This document shows, one piece after another, positions 5,489 to 12,283 of a stretch of DNA of 12,283 bases. Origin of the DNA: Gammaproteobacteria bacterium (GTDB lineage Bacteria; Pseudomonadota; Gammaproteobacteria; UBA9214). The notes under the pieces were generated by a model. It had not been told where the DNA came from. It was given only the letters and a program-made list of their open reading frames with translations, and searched no databases. The position numbers and the translations under genes are program-made. The first letter of the stretch is position 1. The number at the start of each line of letters is the position of its first letter. The stretch is taken from NCBI GenBank assembly GCA_029881775.1, contig JAOULY010000031.1, positions 1 to 12,283 on the forward strand. Direction: 5' to 3'.

Positions 5489-7624
5489 ATGAACTCGAAC
5501 ATTATCAATCTCGATACACGCCTGCCAACCATACCGGCGGACAGTGAAGAACTCGACAACGCACTGCTCGAACAACCCGAGCTGTATTTCAATCGCTACA
5601 TCAGCCTGCTCGCATTCAATCGCCGTGTGCTCGCCTATGCACGCGACCCGGCGGTACCGTTGCTCGAACGACTCAAGTACCTGTGCATTTCCAGCAGCAA
5701 CCTCGACGAGTTCTTCGAGATTCGCATCGCGGTCCTGAAGCAACGCGAGAAATCCGCCATGCTGCACACCGGGCCCGATAACCAGACCCCCGGTGAAGTA
5801 CTTAAAACGCTGTCCGCCTGTGTACGGGATTTTGTCGACGAACAGTACCGTATTCTCAACGATGAACTGATCCCGGAGCTGGCAACCGAGGACATCCGCT
5901 TCCTGAAGCGTTCAGAGTGGTCAAGCAAACAGGAAAAATGGCTGCGTAATTTTTTCCACAAACAGCTGACACCAATCCTGAGTCCACTCGGACTTGACCC
6001 GGCACATCCGTTCCCTCGCGTCCTTAACAAGAGCCTTAACTTCATCGTATCGCTGGAAGGAAAGGATGCATTCGGACGTGCCTCTGCACGCGCCGTGGTA
6101 CAGGCGCCGCGGGTACTGCCACGCATTATCCAGTTGCCGGAAAATATATGTGACGGCAAACCCAATACCATGGTGTTCCTGTCATCCATCATTCATGCCT
6201 ATGTCGACGATCTGTTTCCGGGCATGAAGAGCACCGGCTGCTATCAATTCCGGGTTACACGCAACAGCGACCTGTTCGTGGACGAAGAGGAAATCGAGGA
6301 CCTGGCCAGCGCACTGGAAGGCGAACTCAGCGCACGCCGCTATGGCGAAACGGTTCGCCTGGAGGTTGCTGACAACTGCCCTGCCGAGCTGCGTAAATAC
6401 CTGTTACGCGAATTCAGGCTGACAGACACAGACGTCTACCAGGCGAATGGACCGGTGAACCTGAACCGCATGCTGGCGGTGTACGATATTGTCGGCCGCG
6501 CCGACCTCAAGTTCAAAGGCTTTACTGCCGGCCTGCCGGCACGACTGCGCGGCAACAAGAATATTTTCGATGCTATCAGTGATGGCGATATCCTGCTGCA
6601 CCACCCGTATGAATCGTTTCTGCCTGTCATTGACATGATCAAGCAGGCAGCCAGCGACCCGGACGTGCTGGCCATCAAGCAAACACTGTACCGCACGGGA
6701 CCGGGCTCATTAATCGTCGCAGCGCTTGCGGGTGCCGCACGTGCGGGCAAGGAAGTCACGGTCGTGATCGAGTTGCGCGCACGATTTGACGAGGCCGAGA
6801 ATATCGAACTTGCCAACCGCCTGCAGGCGGCCGGCGCACATGTCGTTTACGGTGTCGTCGGCTACAAGACGCATGCAAAGATGCTGCTGATCGTGCGCCG
6901 GGGCCGCAAAAAGAGCCTGAATCGTTTCGTCCATCTGGGTACCGGCAACTATCACCCGCGCACCGCGCGCCTGTACACCGACTATGGACTGCTGACCAGC
7001 AACCCCGCGATCGGCGAGGATGTGCATAACGTGTTTATGCAGTTAACCAGCCTCGGTAAAGTGGCAAAACTGAACAATCTGTTGCAGTCGCCCTTCACCC
7101 TGCATTCCAGGCTGATCAAGTGGATTGACCGCGAGGCCGAGCATGCACGCGCCGGTGCCGACGCACGCATACTGATCAAGGTCAACGCGCTGACCGAACC
7201 GCAAGCGATACAGGCACTGTATCGCGCCTCGCATGCCGGCGTGAAAATCGATTTGATCGTGCGCGGCATGTGCTGCCTGCGGCCGGGCATTCCCGGCATT
7301 TCCGACAACATTCGAGTACGCTCTGTGGTCGGGCGTTTCCTCGAACACACCCGCGTCTACCTGTTCCACAACAGTGGCGACGAACAACTCTACCTTGCCA
7401 GCGCCGACCTGATGGAACGCAACATGTTTAACCGGGTCGAGGTTGCATTTCCGATCCTCGACGAGAACTTCCGCGACCGCATCATCAGCGAGCTGCAGTT
7501 ATACCTGTCAGACAACACCCAGGCATGGACACTGAACGCGGACGGCAACTACACGCGTGAGACCCCAACAGAAACGCCGGTGACAGCACAGAATATGCTG
7601 CTCGAATCTCTGGCTGAATCGTAG
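5489..7624 (+). CDS. ppk1: Polyphosphate kinase PPK1
   Basis: A 711-residue enzyme that reversibly polymerises the gamma phosphate of ATP into inorganic polyphosphate at the membrane; E. coli Ppk has 688 residues. The N-terminal domain carries ELYFNRYISLLAFNRRVL (31-48) and PLLERLKYLCISSSNLDEFFE (57-77), followed by the helical and head domains. The catalytic half shows DILLHHPYESF (367-377), T461-H462-AK with the autophosphorylated His462 (equivalent to E. coli His435), HLGTGNYHPRTARLYTDYGL (482-501), and the second essential histidine H620 in GRFLEHTRVY. The C-terminus has NRVEVAFPI (648-656). All key residues are intact. The Shine-Dalgarno before ATG 5489 is weak. It converges on ppx, which degrades the product. 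A TTGTCGTAAAA sequence at 5423-5433 looks like half of a Pho box, which would fit phosphate control but is weak. Confidence 0.97.
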   Translation: MNSNIINLDTRLPTIPADSEELDNALLEQPELYFNRYISLLAFNRRVLAYARDPAVPLLERLKYLCISSSNLDEFFEIRIAVLKQREKSAMLHTGPDNQTPGEVLKTLSACVRDFVDEQYRILNDELIPELATEDIRFLKRSEWSSKQEKWLRNFFHKQLTPILSPLGLDPAHPFPRVLNKSLNFIVSLEGKDAFGRASARAVVQAPRVLPRIIQLPENICDGKPNTMVFLSSIIHAYVDDLFPGMKSTGCYQFRVTRNSDLFVDEEEIEDLASALEGELSARRYGETVRLEVADNCPAELRKYLLREFRLTDTDVYQANGPVNLNRMLAVYDIVGRADLKFKGFTAGLPARLRGNKNIFDAISDGDILLHHPYESFLPVIDMIKQAASDPDVLAIKQTLYRTGPGSLIVAALAGAARAGKEVTVVIELRARFDEAENIELANRLQAAGAHVVYGVVGYKTHAKMLLIVRRGRKKSLNRFVHLGTGNYHPRTARLYTDYGLLTSNPAIGEDVHNVFMQLTSLGKVAKLNNLLQSPFTLHSRLIKWIDREAEHARAGADARILIKVNALTEPQAIQALYRASHAGVKIDLIVRGMCCLRPGIPGISDNIRVRSVVGRFLEHTRVYLFHNSGDEQLYLASADLMERNMFNRVEVAFPILDENFRDRIISELQLYLSDNTQAWTLNADGNYTRETPTETPVTAQNMLLESLAES

Positions 7625-7785
7625 CGGAGGGCCGCCACTAGCTTCCTTCCCCCGCAGGGGTGGATTGGCGAGAAGGGATAGTATTAAACGAATATTTTAA
7701 CTTGTCCCCGATCCTTCACTTCGCGCCTCCGGGGGAACGCTTATTTATCAATTCACGCTCAGCGCACAACTGACCCGGGCTGCTT
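7625..7785. other. Spacer between convergent ppk1 and ppx
   Basis: This 161-base gap separates the two stop codons. It has a short CCCC-GCA-GGGG hairpin near 7653 and an imperfect GTCCCC/GGGGAAC pairing spanning 7704-7738, either of which may slow polymerase from one side. Neither has a proper T-run, so I cannot name a clean intrinsic terminator for either gene. Confidence 0.35.
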
Positions 7786-9330
7786 TCAGCCGAGAGGCCG
7801 CGAATTCACGGCCAGGCTGTAGCCGGTCGGCGCCAGCAATCCGGATTCGGTCACCAGGTCTGCGTTCGTCAGCGGGTGAAAATCGAGCCAGTCGGCAGGT
7901 ATGATCAGATCGATACTGTTCTTGCTCACCTTTACATCCAGTTGTGACAGGCCGGTATCGGTTCGCCCACGATTGAGGGTAAAGGCTATTCGCAGCAGAA
8001 TAGCCAGCCGCAAGGCCTGTTTCGACCACCGTGCCGGTAGTGCCTTGACGTCAGCGAGTGGAAATTTTCGCCGGTGTGACCGAACCAGCACCGCCAGCAA
8101 CTGCTGTTCCTGCTGGGAAAACCCGTTCAGGTTGGCATTACTGATAACGTAGGCGCCATGCTTGTGATACTGGTTAAACGCAACCATGGTGCCGCATTCA
8201 TGCAACTGCGCCGCCCAGGCAAGCATCTGCCCGTAACTTTCATCCGATATTTTCCAGCTATCGGCGACCTTTTCATACAGCAACATCGCAATGTCGCGCA
8301 CACGTTCAGCCTGCGCCTCATCAACATTGCAGCGCGCCGCAAGCAGGCCGACACTGCGGTCACGCACATCATGATGCTGTATGCGCCCGACCAGGTCATG
8401 CAGCAGGCCTTCGCGCAACGCACCGGATGACACACGCATCTCGTCAATCTTCAGCACGCTGAACAACGCACGCAGGATCGCGACCCCGCCACAAACGACC
8501 GGGATACGCTGGCTCACCAGCCCTTTAAGCTTGATGTTATCGAAATGACCGGCTTCTATCAGCGACTTGCGTATCTGCTTCAGCGCCCGTTTGCTGATCA
8601 CTTCCTGCTCTTCGCACCAGCCACTCTCGAAGGCAATGCGCGCAGCGGACTTGATAGTCCCGGACGCGCCCAGCGCCCGGTCCCAGCGCGCGCCCTGGTA
8701 CCTGCTTTCAACCGGTTCAAGCTCCTGCCTGGCTGCCGTCTCCGCCAGTTGCATGCGCGCCTCGTCGATCACCCCGTCACTGAAGTAGCGCTGACTCATG
8801 CTGACGCAACCCATGTAGAAGCTGTTCATATACTGCGCCTCGAGGCCGTCGCCGAGTATGAGCTCGGTGCTGCCGCCACCGATATCCACCACCAGCCGGC
8901 GTTCGTCCTGCGTCTCCAGGCTGCGCGACACGCCGCTGTAAATAAGTCGCGCCTCTTCGACACCCGAAATAATATCGATTGGATGACCCAGCGCCTGCTC
9001 CGCCTGTTCGAGGAATTCCGCTGCATTATCCGCAGCACGGAAGGTATTGGTGCCAACGGCACGTACATCCCTTGAATCCAGTTCGCGCAATCGCTGGCCA
9101 AACCGGCGCAGGCAGCCGAGCGCGCGCCAGCGCGCCTCGTCACTCAGCATATTCCTGTCATCAAGGCCATCTGCCAGGCGCACCATCTCGCGGTGCCGGT
9201 CGACGACACGCAACGCGCCTTCTTCGATACGCGCCACGATCATATGAAAACTGTTGGAACCAAGATCAACGGCGGCGACTACCCGGTCGCTCGACGGATC
9301 ATGCGAGCTGCTGTCTGCGAAACTGGCCAG
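7786..9330 (-). CDS. ppx: Exopolyphosphatase Ppx (Ppx/GppA family), rare start codon
   Basis: The enzyme removes terminal phosphates from polyphosphate. The ASKHA-fold motifs are all present: VAAVDLGSNSFHM (phosphate-1 loop), AVGTNTFRAADN, ISGVEEARLIYSG with the catalytic glutamate, VVDIGGGSTEL (phosphate-2 loop), LGASGTIKS and SSGALREGLLHD, then the HD-like C-terminal domain with LHECG. The first in-frame ATG (9243) falls after the first motif and would delete VAAVDLGSNSFH, which is needed for activity. Upstream the frame is open to a TAG at 9418-9420 yet has no ATG, GTG or TTG. AAGGA (9338-9342 on plus) lies 7 bases before a CTG at 9330 and 4 before an ATC at 9333. Starting at CTG gives 514 residues, against about 513 in E. 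coli. I therefore place the start near 9330; the exact codon is inference, and a sequencing or assembly error is possible. It converges with ppk1 and is divergent from the SixA-like gene. Confidence 0.9.
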   Translation of the reverse strand: MASFADSSSHDPSSDRVVAAVDLGSNSFHMIVARIEEGALRVVDRHREMVRLADGLDDRNMLSDEARWRALGCLRRFGQRLRELDSRDVRAVGTNTFRAADNAAEFLEQAEQALGHPIDIISGVEEARLIYSGVSRSLETQDERRLVVDIGGGSTELILGDGLEAQYMNSFYMGCVSMSQRYFSDGVIDEARMQLAETAARQELEPVESRYQGARWDRALGASGTIKSAARIAFESGWCEEQEVISKRALKQIRKSLIEAGHFDNIKLKGLVSQRIPVVCGGVAILRALFSVLKIDEMRVSSGALREGLLHDLVGRIQHHDVRDRSVGLLAARCNVDEAQAERVRDIAMLLYEKVADSWKISDESYGQMLAWAAQLHECGTMVAFNQYHKHGAYVISNANLNGFSQQEQQLLAVLVRSHRRKFPLADVKALPARWSKQALRLAILLRIAFTLNRGRTDTGLSQLDVKVSKNSIDLIIPADWLDFHPLTNADLVTESGLLAPTGYSLAVNSRPLG

Positions 9331-9364
9331 GATGTTTTCCTTGTGGTGTGATAAAAATGCTAAC

Positions 9365-9387
9365 CTGTAAAACTGTACCTTTACAGT
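9365..9387. promoter_or_regulatory. Overlapping inverted repeats in the ppx/sixA divergent spacer
   Basis: CTGTAAA (9365-9371) pairs with TTTACAG (9380-9386), 8 bases apart. Within this, ACTGTA (9372-9377) and TACAGT (9382-9387) form a second perfect inverted repeat 4 bases apart. The element ends 6 bases before the sixA-like ATG, where a Shine-Dalgarno would be expected but is absent, and it lies within the only spacer that can hold both divergent promoters. It could be an operator for both genes or an RNA switch between alternative hairpins. The symmetry is observed; the function is inferred. Confidence 0.45.
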
Positions 9388-9393
9388 ATCGAT

Positions 9394-9912
9394 ATGACAA
9401 CAAACAGAACACTGCTGCTAATGCGTCACGGAAAATCCGACTGGGACTCAGGTGCCACGGATGATTTCAGCCGGCCATTGTCCAGGCGTGGATTGCGGGA
9501 TGCGCCAAGAATGGGAAAGTGGCTTGCAGAAAACGGCCTGATACCGGCATATATCGCCTGCTCACCCGCGGTACGCACCAATGAAACCGCGCTGCTCGTA
9601 TGCAACGGCGCCGATATCTCGACTGATCGCATCTACCACGACGAGCGCCTGTACCTGGCAAGCCTCGGTGACCTGTTAGCAGTATTGCGGGATATATCCG
9701 CCGCCCCGGAACCACTGATGCTGATTGGCCATAATCCCGGCCTCGAGGATCTCCTGCTGTACCTGGCCGGAGATGCCGCTGCCCATTCCGGCCACCGGAA
9801 AATCATGCCGACCGCAGCACTCGCACACCTCGAGTTCACCGGCAACACACCTGCGCCTGGCAGCGTCCGGCTGTTAAACCTGCTGAGACCGCGGAAACTG
9901 CCCGCAAGCTGA
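9394..9912 (+). CDS. sixA: SixA-type phosphohistidine phosphatase (histidine phosphatase superfamily)
   Basis: A 172-residue small histidine phosphatase. The signature L-M-R11-H12-G-K-S-D holds the catalytic His12. Other active-site elements are R61 in SPAVRT, E84 in HDERLY and H113 in LIGHNPGLEDL; all are in their expected order and spacing. There is no signal peptide. SixA of E. coli (161 residues) dephosphorylates histidine phosphocarriers such as ArcB and PTS proteins; the natural substrate here is unknown. It is divergent from ppx with a spacer of about 63 bases, and no recognisable ribosome site precedes the ATG at 9394, which is unusual. No other in-frame start gives a better fit, because the family motif begins at residue 7. 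Association with ppx and ppk1 suggests a link to phosphate metabolism but does not prove one. Confidence 0.88.
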   Translation: MTTNRTLLLMRHGKSDWDSGATDDFSRPLSRRGLRDAPRMGKWLAENGLIPAYIACSPAVRTNETALLVCNGADISTDRIYHDERLYLASLGDLLAVLRDISAAPEPLMLIGHNPGLEDLLLYLAGDAAAHSGHRKIMPTAALAHLEFTGNTPAPGSVRLLNLLRPRKLPAS

Positions 9913-9938
9913 TCACCGCAACCGCCGCGGCACGGGGC

Positions 9939-9969
9939 TTGCCTGCCGCATCCGGCTTATCAGTATAAT
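9939..9969 (+). promoter_or_regulatory. Candidate promoter for the glutaredoxin gene
   Basis: A perfect TATAAT -10 box lies at 9964-9969. The best -35 is TTGCCT at 9939-9944 with a long 19-base spacer (GCCTGC at 9941-9946 would give 17). Transcription would start near 9976, placing the following palindromic element wholly inside the mRNA leader. Confidence 0.45.
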
Positions 9970-9989
9970 GACGCCCTGATAAAATCCAA

Positions 9990-10119
9990 GGAAGCTCTGA
10001 TTTATTGGAACAATCCCGTCATTGCGAGCGAAGCGTGGCAATCTCGTACTGTAGGATAAGCTGTTTGGAGATTGCTTCGTCACTTTGTTCCTCGCAATGA
10101 CGGATTAATCAGAGGTTCC
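9990..10119. mobile_element. MITE-like nested palindromic element (about 130 bp)
   Basis: Three nested pairs of inverted repeats share one centre. The outer ends are GGAAGCTCTGATT (9990-10002) and AATCAGAGGTTCC (10107-10119), with one mismatch. The middle arms are CCGTCATTGCGAG (10016-10028) and CTCGCAATGACGG (10091-10103), a perfect match. The inner arms are GCAATCTC (10038-10045) and GAGATTGC (10068-10075). The GTCATTGCGAG...GCAATCTC core is a widespread dispersed repeat in bacterial genomes, as I recall it. There is no coding capacity, so any movement would depend on a transposase supplied elsewhere. No clear target-site duplication is visible. It ends 22 bases before the glutaredoxin ATG. 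Confidence 0.75.
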
Positions 10120-10141
10120 CTAACCAGGTAACGGAAACAAC

Positions 10142-10399
10142 ATGGCCAGAGTAAAGGTGTTCAGTACGGCAAATTGCCCGTTTTGTGTAAAAGCAAAACA
10201 AATGCTGACTAAATGGAACATCCCCTATGTAGAGGCGATGATCGATTCCGACATGTCGGCACGGCGCGAGTTTGCCAGGGCCACCAACGGTGCACGCACG
10301 GTTCCCCAGATCATTATCGACGGCGAGTGTATTGGCGGTTTTACCGAATTGACCGAACTGCATATGGACGACAAGCTTGATCACCTGATGGAAGGGTGA
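10142..10399 (+). CDS. grxC: Glutaredoxin (Grx3/GrxC type)
   Basis: An 85-residue dithiol glutaredoxin that reduces disulfides and glutathione mixed disulfides in the cytosol. The active site is C12-P-F-C15, a CPFC variant of the usual CPYC. The cis-proline motif T53-V54-P55 and the glutathione-binding GGFTEL (65-70) are both present, and the length matches the family. The start ATG follows a modest purine-rich ribosome site (GGTAACGGAAAC) located directly after the MITE-like element. No upstream gene is close enough for an operon, so expression probably depends on the TATAAT-containing promoter beyond the repeat. Confidence 0.93.
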   Translation: MARVKVFSTANCPFCVKAKQMLTKWNIPYVEAMIDSDMSARREFARATNGARTVPQIIIDGECIGGFTELTELHMDDKLDHLMEG

Positions 10400-10635
10400 C
10401 GGCAACACTGCCCGGTTCCAGCCGGCCCGTCGTGCCGCTGCGCGTAAAAACCGCTCTCGTTATTACGGCTCCACGCCTGGTAATTCCGCAATTATCCGGC
10501 CGGTACCTCGTCACGGCGCGATACGCGATATCGCTGCACGCCAAATCCCGCTGGCCAACCTGTACTTCCATTCTGGCGTGAGGTATCGTCAAATAAATAA
10601 CGGATAAGCAACAAGCTACCGCCTGGAGGTTATTA
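10400..10635. other. Spacer between grxC and the 139-aa gene
   Basis: These 236 bases contain no convincing gene. A short frame that would overlap the glutaredoxin stop has no ribosome site of its own and a composition unlike its neighbours. I see no strong terminator after grxC and no confident promoter. The AT-rich run at about 10589-10605 is the likeliest place for a -10 element. Confidence 0.35.
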
Positions 10636-11055
10636 ATGGACTACACCAACATCATCACGCCTAAGCGCCTGACTAACATGCAGGAAATGGAAGTACACGT
10701 AAACGGCCCGAATGGCGCCAACCGCCTGTTCATGCACAGCGGTATTGCGGAAGTGGAACTCTGTGGCGGCCTGCCACACCCGCGCTGGTCACTGGAGGTG
10801 GTGTGTTTCGAAATCGGCTGTTGCTACAACGACAGCGATGAAGTCATTAATATACTGGCCAGCGCATCGCTGGGTGGCACACGCACCGATGGCGTCGCCA
10901 GCTTTGCCGGCTGGGAAATATTCGGTGCTGCCGGCGAATATGATCAATCGGACAAACGGGTCCGCATGAACATTGCGGCCGGCGCACGTGATACCCAGGC
11001 CTTTCTTGAACACATCGTGTTTACCGTCAACATCCTCGCCAGGGTAAGCGACTGA
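10636..11055 (+). CDS. Uncharacterised 139-aa cytosolic protein
   Basis: I do not recognise this protein. It is 139 residues long, with no signal peptide and no membrane helix. The pattern of short hydrophobic strands (MEVHVNG, IAEVELCGG, WSLEVVCFEIGCCY) suggests a beta-rich fold, followed by a Gly/Ala-rich middle and a C-terminal helix around AFLEHIVFTVNILARV. It has four cysteines (43, 57, 62, 63), including a CC pair. The ATG is well supported by GGAGG 6 bases upstream. It is alone on its strand: the glutaredoxin ends 236 bases before it, and the convergent transporter ends only 10 bases after it. I see nothing that assigns a function. Confidence 0.65.
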   Translation: MDYTNIITPKRLTNMQEMEVHVNGPNGANRLFMHSGIAEVELCGGLPHPRWSLEVVCFEIGCCYNDSDEVINILASASLGGTRTDGVASFAGWEIFGAAGEYDQSDKRVRMNIAAGARDTQAFLEHIVFTVNILARVSD

Positions 11056-11065
11056 CCCGGACAGC

Positions 11066-12283
11066 TTACAACGTAATCCCCCACACGCGCGGCAACAGGT
11101 AATAGACGAAGGCGGTAATCAGCACCGCCCCGGTCAGGTTCAGCCAGATTCCGGCCTTTGCCATCTGCATAATGGTTACATAGCGACTGCCATAGACAAT
11201 GGCATTCGGCGGCGTTGCAACCGGCAACATGAACGCAAACGACGCCGCCACGACGGCGGCCACCATCATGCCGTACGGGTGTACGCCGGTCGCCTGGGCA
11301 AGCGCGCCGGTGACGGGGAGTAACAATGATGCCGTGGCGGTATTGGACGTTATTTCCGTCAGGAAGATCACCAGCAGGACCACGGCCCCGATCACCAGCA
11401 ACACCTCGACGCCCTGCAGCACTGTCAGGCGTTCGGCCAGCCAGCCGGTCAACCCGGTATCGCTGAAACCCTGCGCCAGCGCGAAGCCACCGCCGAACAG
11501 GATGATGATATCCCAGGGAATGGTCACCGCCGTTTTCCAGTCAAGCAGGAACTCGCGCTTCTTCAGGTTCACGGGAATCATAAACAGGACCAGTGCGCCG
11601 GCTATTGCGATGGTCGAGTCCTTGATCATCGACAGTGCCGGCGGATTGTACAGCCCCCGCAGCACCCACAGCAGCGCCACCGAAACGAACACGATGCCGA
11701 CGGCCTTTTCTTCGCGTGACATGGGACCGAGACCGGCGAGTTGCTGGCGAATAACATCACGCCCGCCCGGCAGATGTGCGATTTCGCTGCGGAACAGTAT
11801 GCGGGTCAGGTAGAACCAGGTCAGCACCAGCATGACAATGGACAACGGCAAGGCGAATCGCATCCAGTCGAGAAAGCCGACACTGTAGCCATAGGTCTTC
11901 TCGACGACACCGGCGAAGATTGCATTCGGTGGCGTACCGATAAGCGTTGCCACCCCGCCGATGGTGGCGGCATAACCGATCCCCAGCACCAGCGCCGTGG
12001 CAAAGCGGAACTCACCCGGCTGATGTTCGACTTCATGCGAAATTTCATGCAATACCGCCAGCGCGATGGTCACCATCATCATGGTCGCGGCGGTATTGCT
12101 GATCCACATGGACAGAAACGCCGTCGCCAGCATGAAGCCCAGCACGATACGTTGCGGCGTGACACCGACCATGCGAATGGTATGCAGGGCAATACGATGA
12201 TGCAGGTTCCACTTTTCCATGGTCACCGCGATCAGGAAGCCGCCGAGGAACAGGTAAATCAGGTGATGTCCATAGGCCCGCGT
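11066..12283 (-). CDS. SLC13/DASS-family sodium:anion (dicarboxylate-type) symporter, 5' end beyond window
   Basis: About 405 residues are visible; family members are commonly 450-500, so roughly 50-90 N-terminal residues lie past the right edge. The frame is open to 12283, and the GTG at 12226 is an internal valine inside the conserved FLGGFLIAVTMEKW segment, not a start. DASS hallmarks are present in both inverted repeats: SNTAA with TPPNAI in the first half, and ITSNTATA with VATPPNAI in the second. These SNT motifs bind Na+ and the carboxylate substrate. Many hydrophobic helices separate them, with a cytoplasmic loop (about HLPGGRDVIRQQLAGLGPMSREEKA) between the halves. Likely substrates are C4-dicarboxylates; sulfate or other anions are also used in the family and cannot be excluded. 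It is convergent with the 139-aa gene, with a 10-base gap and no clear terminator. Confidence 0.93.
   Translation of the reverse strand, partial: TRAYGHHLIYLFLGGFLIAVTMEKWNLHHRIALHTIRMVGVTPQRIVLGFMLATAFLSMWISNTAATMMMVTIALAVLHEISHEVEHQPGEFRFATALVLGIGYAATIGGVATLIGTPPNAIFAGVVEKTYGYSVGFLDWMRFALPLSIVMLVLTWFYLTRILFRSEIAHLPGGRDVIRQQLAGLGPMSREEKAVGIVFVSVALLWVLRGLYNPPALSMIKDSTIAIAGALVLFMIPVNLKKREFLLDWKTAVTIPWDIIILFGGGFALAQGFSDTGLTGWLAERLTVLQGVEVLLVIGAVVLLVIFLTEITSNTATASLLLPVTGALAQATGVHPYGMMVAAVVAASFAFMLPVATPPNAIVYGSRYVTIMQMAKAGIWLNLTGAVLITAFVYYLLPRVWGITL

Noticed and set aside
8545..9075. 176-residue plus-strand frame opposite ppx
   Set aside because: Antisense shadow of a well-supported Ppx coding region.
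9365..9387. LexA (SOS) box in the ppx/sixA spacer
   Set aside because: The CTGT and ACAG half-sites are 6 or 14 bases apart, not the 8 needed for the enteric LexA site.
10396..10581. 61-residue frame overlapping the glutaredoxin stop (GTGA overlap)
   Set aside because: GTG start without its own ribosome site, Arg/Ser/Pro-rich composition, and no resemblance to a known family; an overlap alone is not enough.
11199..11813. 204-residue plus-strand frame opposite the transporter
   Set aside because: Ser/Thr-rich antisense shadow of the DASS transporter.

Overview
The window reads as a chromosomal segment of a gammaproteobacterium. GC content is moderately high inside genes and lower in several spacers. 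The protein families (PPK1, Ppx, SixA-like phosphatase, GrxC-type glutaredoxin, a two-RCK potassium channel with a DUF6394-like partner) fit that group. A secreted Gly/Tyr/Asn-rich protein resembling sulfur globule proteins hints at a sulfur-oxidising lineage of the Chromatiales/Ectothiorhodospiraceae kind. That placement is inference from protein character, not from a marker gene. I see no rRNA, tRNA, CRISPR array, phage gene or transposase gene.

Layout. Positions 1-144 hold two copies of a REP/BIME-type palindromic repeat. A minus-strand gene (214-538 region) encodes the sulfur-globule-like secreted protein; it has a good sigma-70 promoter, inverted repeats over the promoter and leader, and a clean intrinsic terminator. 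A gene-free AT-rich stretch of about 330 bp follows, then a small TTG-start gene (985-1179) with its own terminator. Next a CarS-like (CDP-archaeol synthase family) membrane protein (1284-1766) overlaps tail-to-tail by 19 bp with a membrane-lipid-type metallophosphoesterase (1748-2692, minus). Divergent from that is a two-gene unit: a DUF6394-like four-helix membrane protein (2826-3209) and a 2TM potassium channel with two RCK/TrkA-N domains (3235-4935). An uncharacterised 74-residue gene (5069-5293) follows.

The centre is a polyphosphate region. Polyphosphate kinase ppk1 (5489-7624, plus) converges on exopolyphosphatase ppx (7786 to about 9330, minus), and ppx is divergent from a SixA-type histidine phosphatase (9394-9912). 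PPK1 builds polyphosphate from ATP and Ppx degrades it, so the two opposing activities are encoded side by side but on opposite strands, allowing separate control. The ppx reading frame has no ATG, GTG or TTG ahead of its conserved N-terminal nucleotide-binding motif, so it probably starts at a rare codon (CTG or ATC).

To the right, a MITE-like nested palindrome (9990-10119) sits in the putative leader of a glutaredoxin gene (10142-10399). An uncharacterised 139-residue gene follows (10636-11055). It converges on a SLC13/DASS-family anion transporter that runs off the right edge (11066-12283, 5' end missing).

No new defence or mobile system is evident. The points most worth following are the ppx start, the DUF6394/channel pair, the bacterial CarS homologue, the sulfur-globule-like gene and the palindrome ahead of grxC.
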